This document shows, piece by piece, positions 7,691 to 8,040 of a stretch of DNA of 8,040 nucleotides; position 1 is the first letter of the stretch; every line of letters starts with the position of its first letter. The position numbers and the translations under genes were made by a program. The notes beneath the pieces are model-generated. The model was not told where the DNA came from. It searched no databases and worked only from the letters and a program-made list of their open reading frames with translations. The DNA lies in assembly GCA_024277695.1 (NCBI GenBank), contig JAJRUR010000262.1:1-8040 (forward strand). Reading direction: 5' to 3'. The stretch is from Bacteroidota bacterium (GTDB lineage Bacteria > Bacteroidota > Bacteroidia > Chitinophagales > Saprospiraceae).

Positions 7691-8040
7691 ATGACGAAAA
7701 GATTTAATAGTACATTGAGCATTATTCTTTTTTTGCTATGTACATTCTTAACAGCCTGTACACAGACCAAGCAAGCCAATTTTGACTGGACCCATGTCCC
7801 ACTATCGCCCACAGAACAAGACACTATAGCCAAGTATTTGAGTGCCTATCCCGATCAGGCACAATTTAGCCTAGCTATCATAGAACCTGGTCAAGTACAC
7901 TCCTTTGGTATGAAGTGTAGCGATCATACCTTCACCTATACCGATAACTTGGATCGCACCTATGAAATCGGATCAATAACCAAAACTTTTACCTCATTGC
8001 TTCTCGCAAAATATGTTAGTGACAACAAAGTCAAACTACA
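7691..8040 (+). CDS. Lipoprotein serine hydrolase, class C beta-lactamase/penicillin-binding type, 3' end cut off
   Basis: 116 complete codons are visible and the frame is open at the right edge. The start ATG lies 9 bp after the ptrB stop. Residues 1-23 are a lipoprotein signal with lipobox LTAC (Cys23). A short linker rich in Thr, Gln and Lys follows, then the N-terminal strands of the beta-lactamase fold. YEIGSITKTFTSLLLAKYV carries the SxxK catalytic motif at Ser95-Lys98 in the context typical of PF00144 serine hydrolases. The family includes AmpC enzymes, D-aminopeptidases, DD-peptidases and esterases, and the missing part (YxN, KTG-like motif) is needed to choose. Because the neighbours are peptidases, a peptidase or esterase role is as likely as antibiotic hydrolysis. 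It should be anchored in the envelope. Confidence 0.87.
   Translation, partial: MTKRFNSTLSIILFLLCTFLTACTQTKQANFDWTHVPLSPTEQDTIAKYLSAYPDQAQFSLAIIEPGQVHSFGMKCSDHTFTYTDNLDRTYEIGSITKTFTSLLLAKYVSDNKVKL

Larger units (their letters stand above)
2988..8040 (+). other. Probable five-gene operon: S37 peptidase, DksA-like, methyltransferase, oligopeptidase B, beta-lactamase-like
   Basis: Five genes on the same strand are separated by only 41, 43, 26 and 9 bp. There is no U-tract terminator and no second TAnnTTTG box between them, while a candidate promoter precedes the first. Three products are exported serine hydrolases and two are small cytoplasmic proteins. Co-transcription is inferred from spacing; the cluster may continue beyond the right edge. 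Confidence 0.6.

Overview
The window looks like chromosomal DNA of a member of the Bacteroidota. The clues are a candidate TAnnTTTG-type -7 promoter box, starts with no clear Shine-Dalgarno sequence, a secreted 24-residue LRR/receptor-L-like protein of the sort common in that phylum, and several signal-peptide or lipoprotein hydrolases. I cannot name a genus. I see no mobile element, RNA gene, CRISPR array or phage gene.

Positions 1-2788 (minus strand) hold one very long open frame that runs off the left edge. It encodes a secreted solenoid protein: a signal peptide, a cysteine-bearing N-cap, 34 consecutive leucine-rich units (28 of 24 residues and 6 of 23), and a cysteine-rich C-cap. The true C-terminus lies outside the window. 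A 199-bp AT-rich divergent intergenic region (2789-2987) follows. It carries a good -7-type promoter box and a short AT dyad just upstream of the plus-strand genes.

Positions 2988-8040 (plus strand) hold five tightly packed genes with gaps of 41, 43, 26 and 9 bp, so they probably form one operon. In order they encode: an exported S37-family (PS-10) serine peptidase; a small DksA/TraR-type zinc-finger protein; a class I SAM-dependent methyltransferase; oligopeptidase B (PtrB) with a lipoprotein signal; and the start of a lipoprotein serine hydrolase of the class C beta-lactamase/penicillin-binding type, cut by the right edge.

Three of the five products are exported serine hydrolases that act on peptides or peptide-like bonds. 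The simplest reading is an envelope peptide-processing or scavenging cluster that also carries a small RNA-polymerase-type regulator and a methyltransferase of unknown substrate. That functional link is inferred from gene order only. Each protein belongs to a known family. The least conventional items are the size and regularity of the LRR solenoid, the lipoprotein form of oligopeptidase B, and the DksA-like protein that lacks the usual DxxDxA tip.
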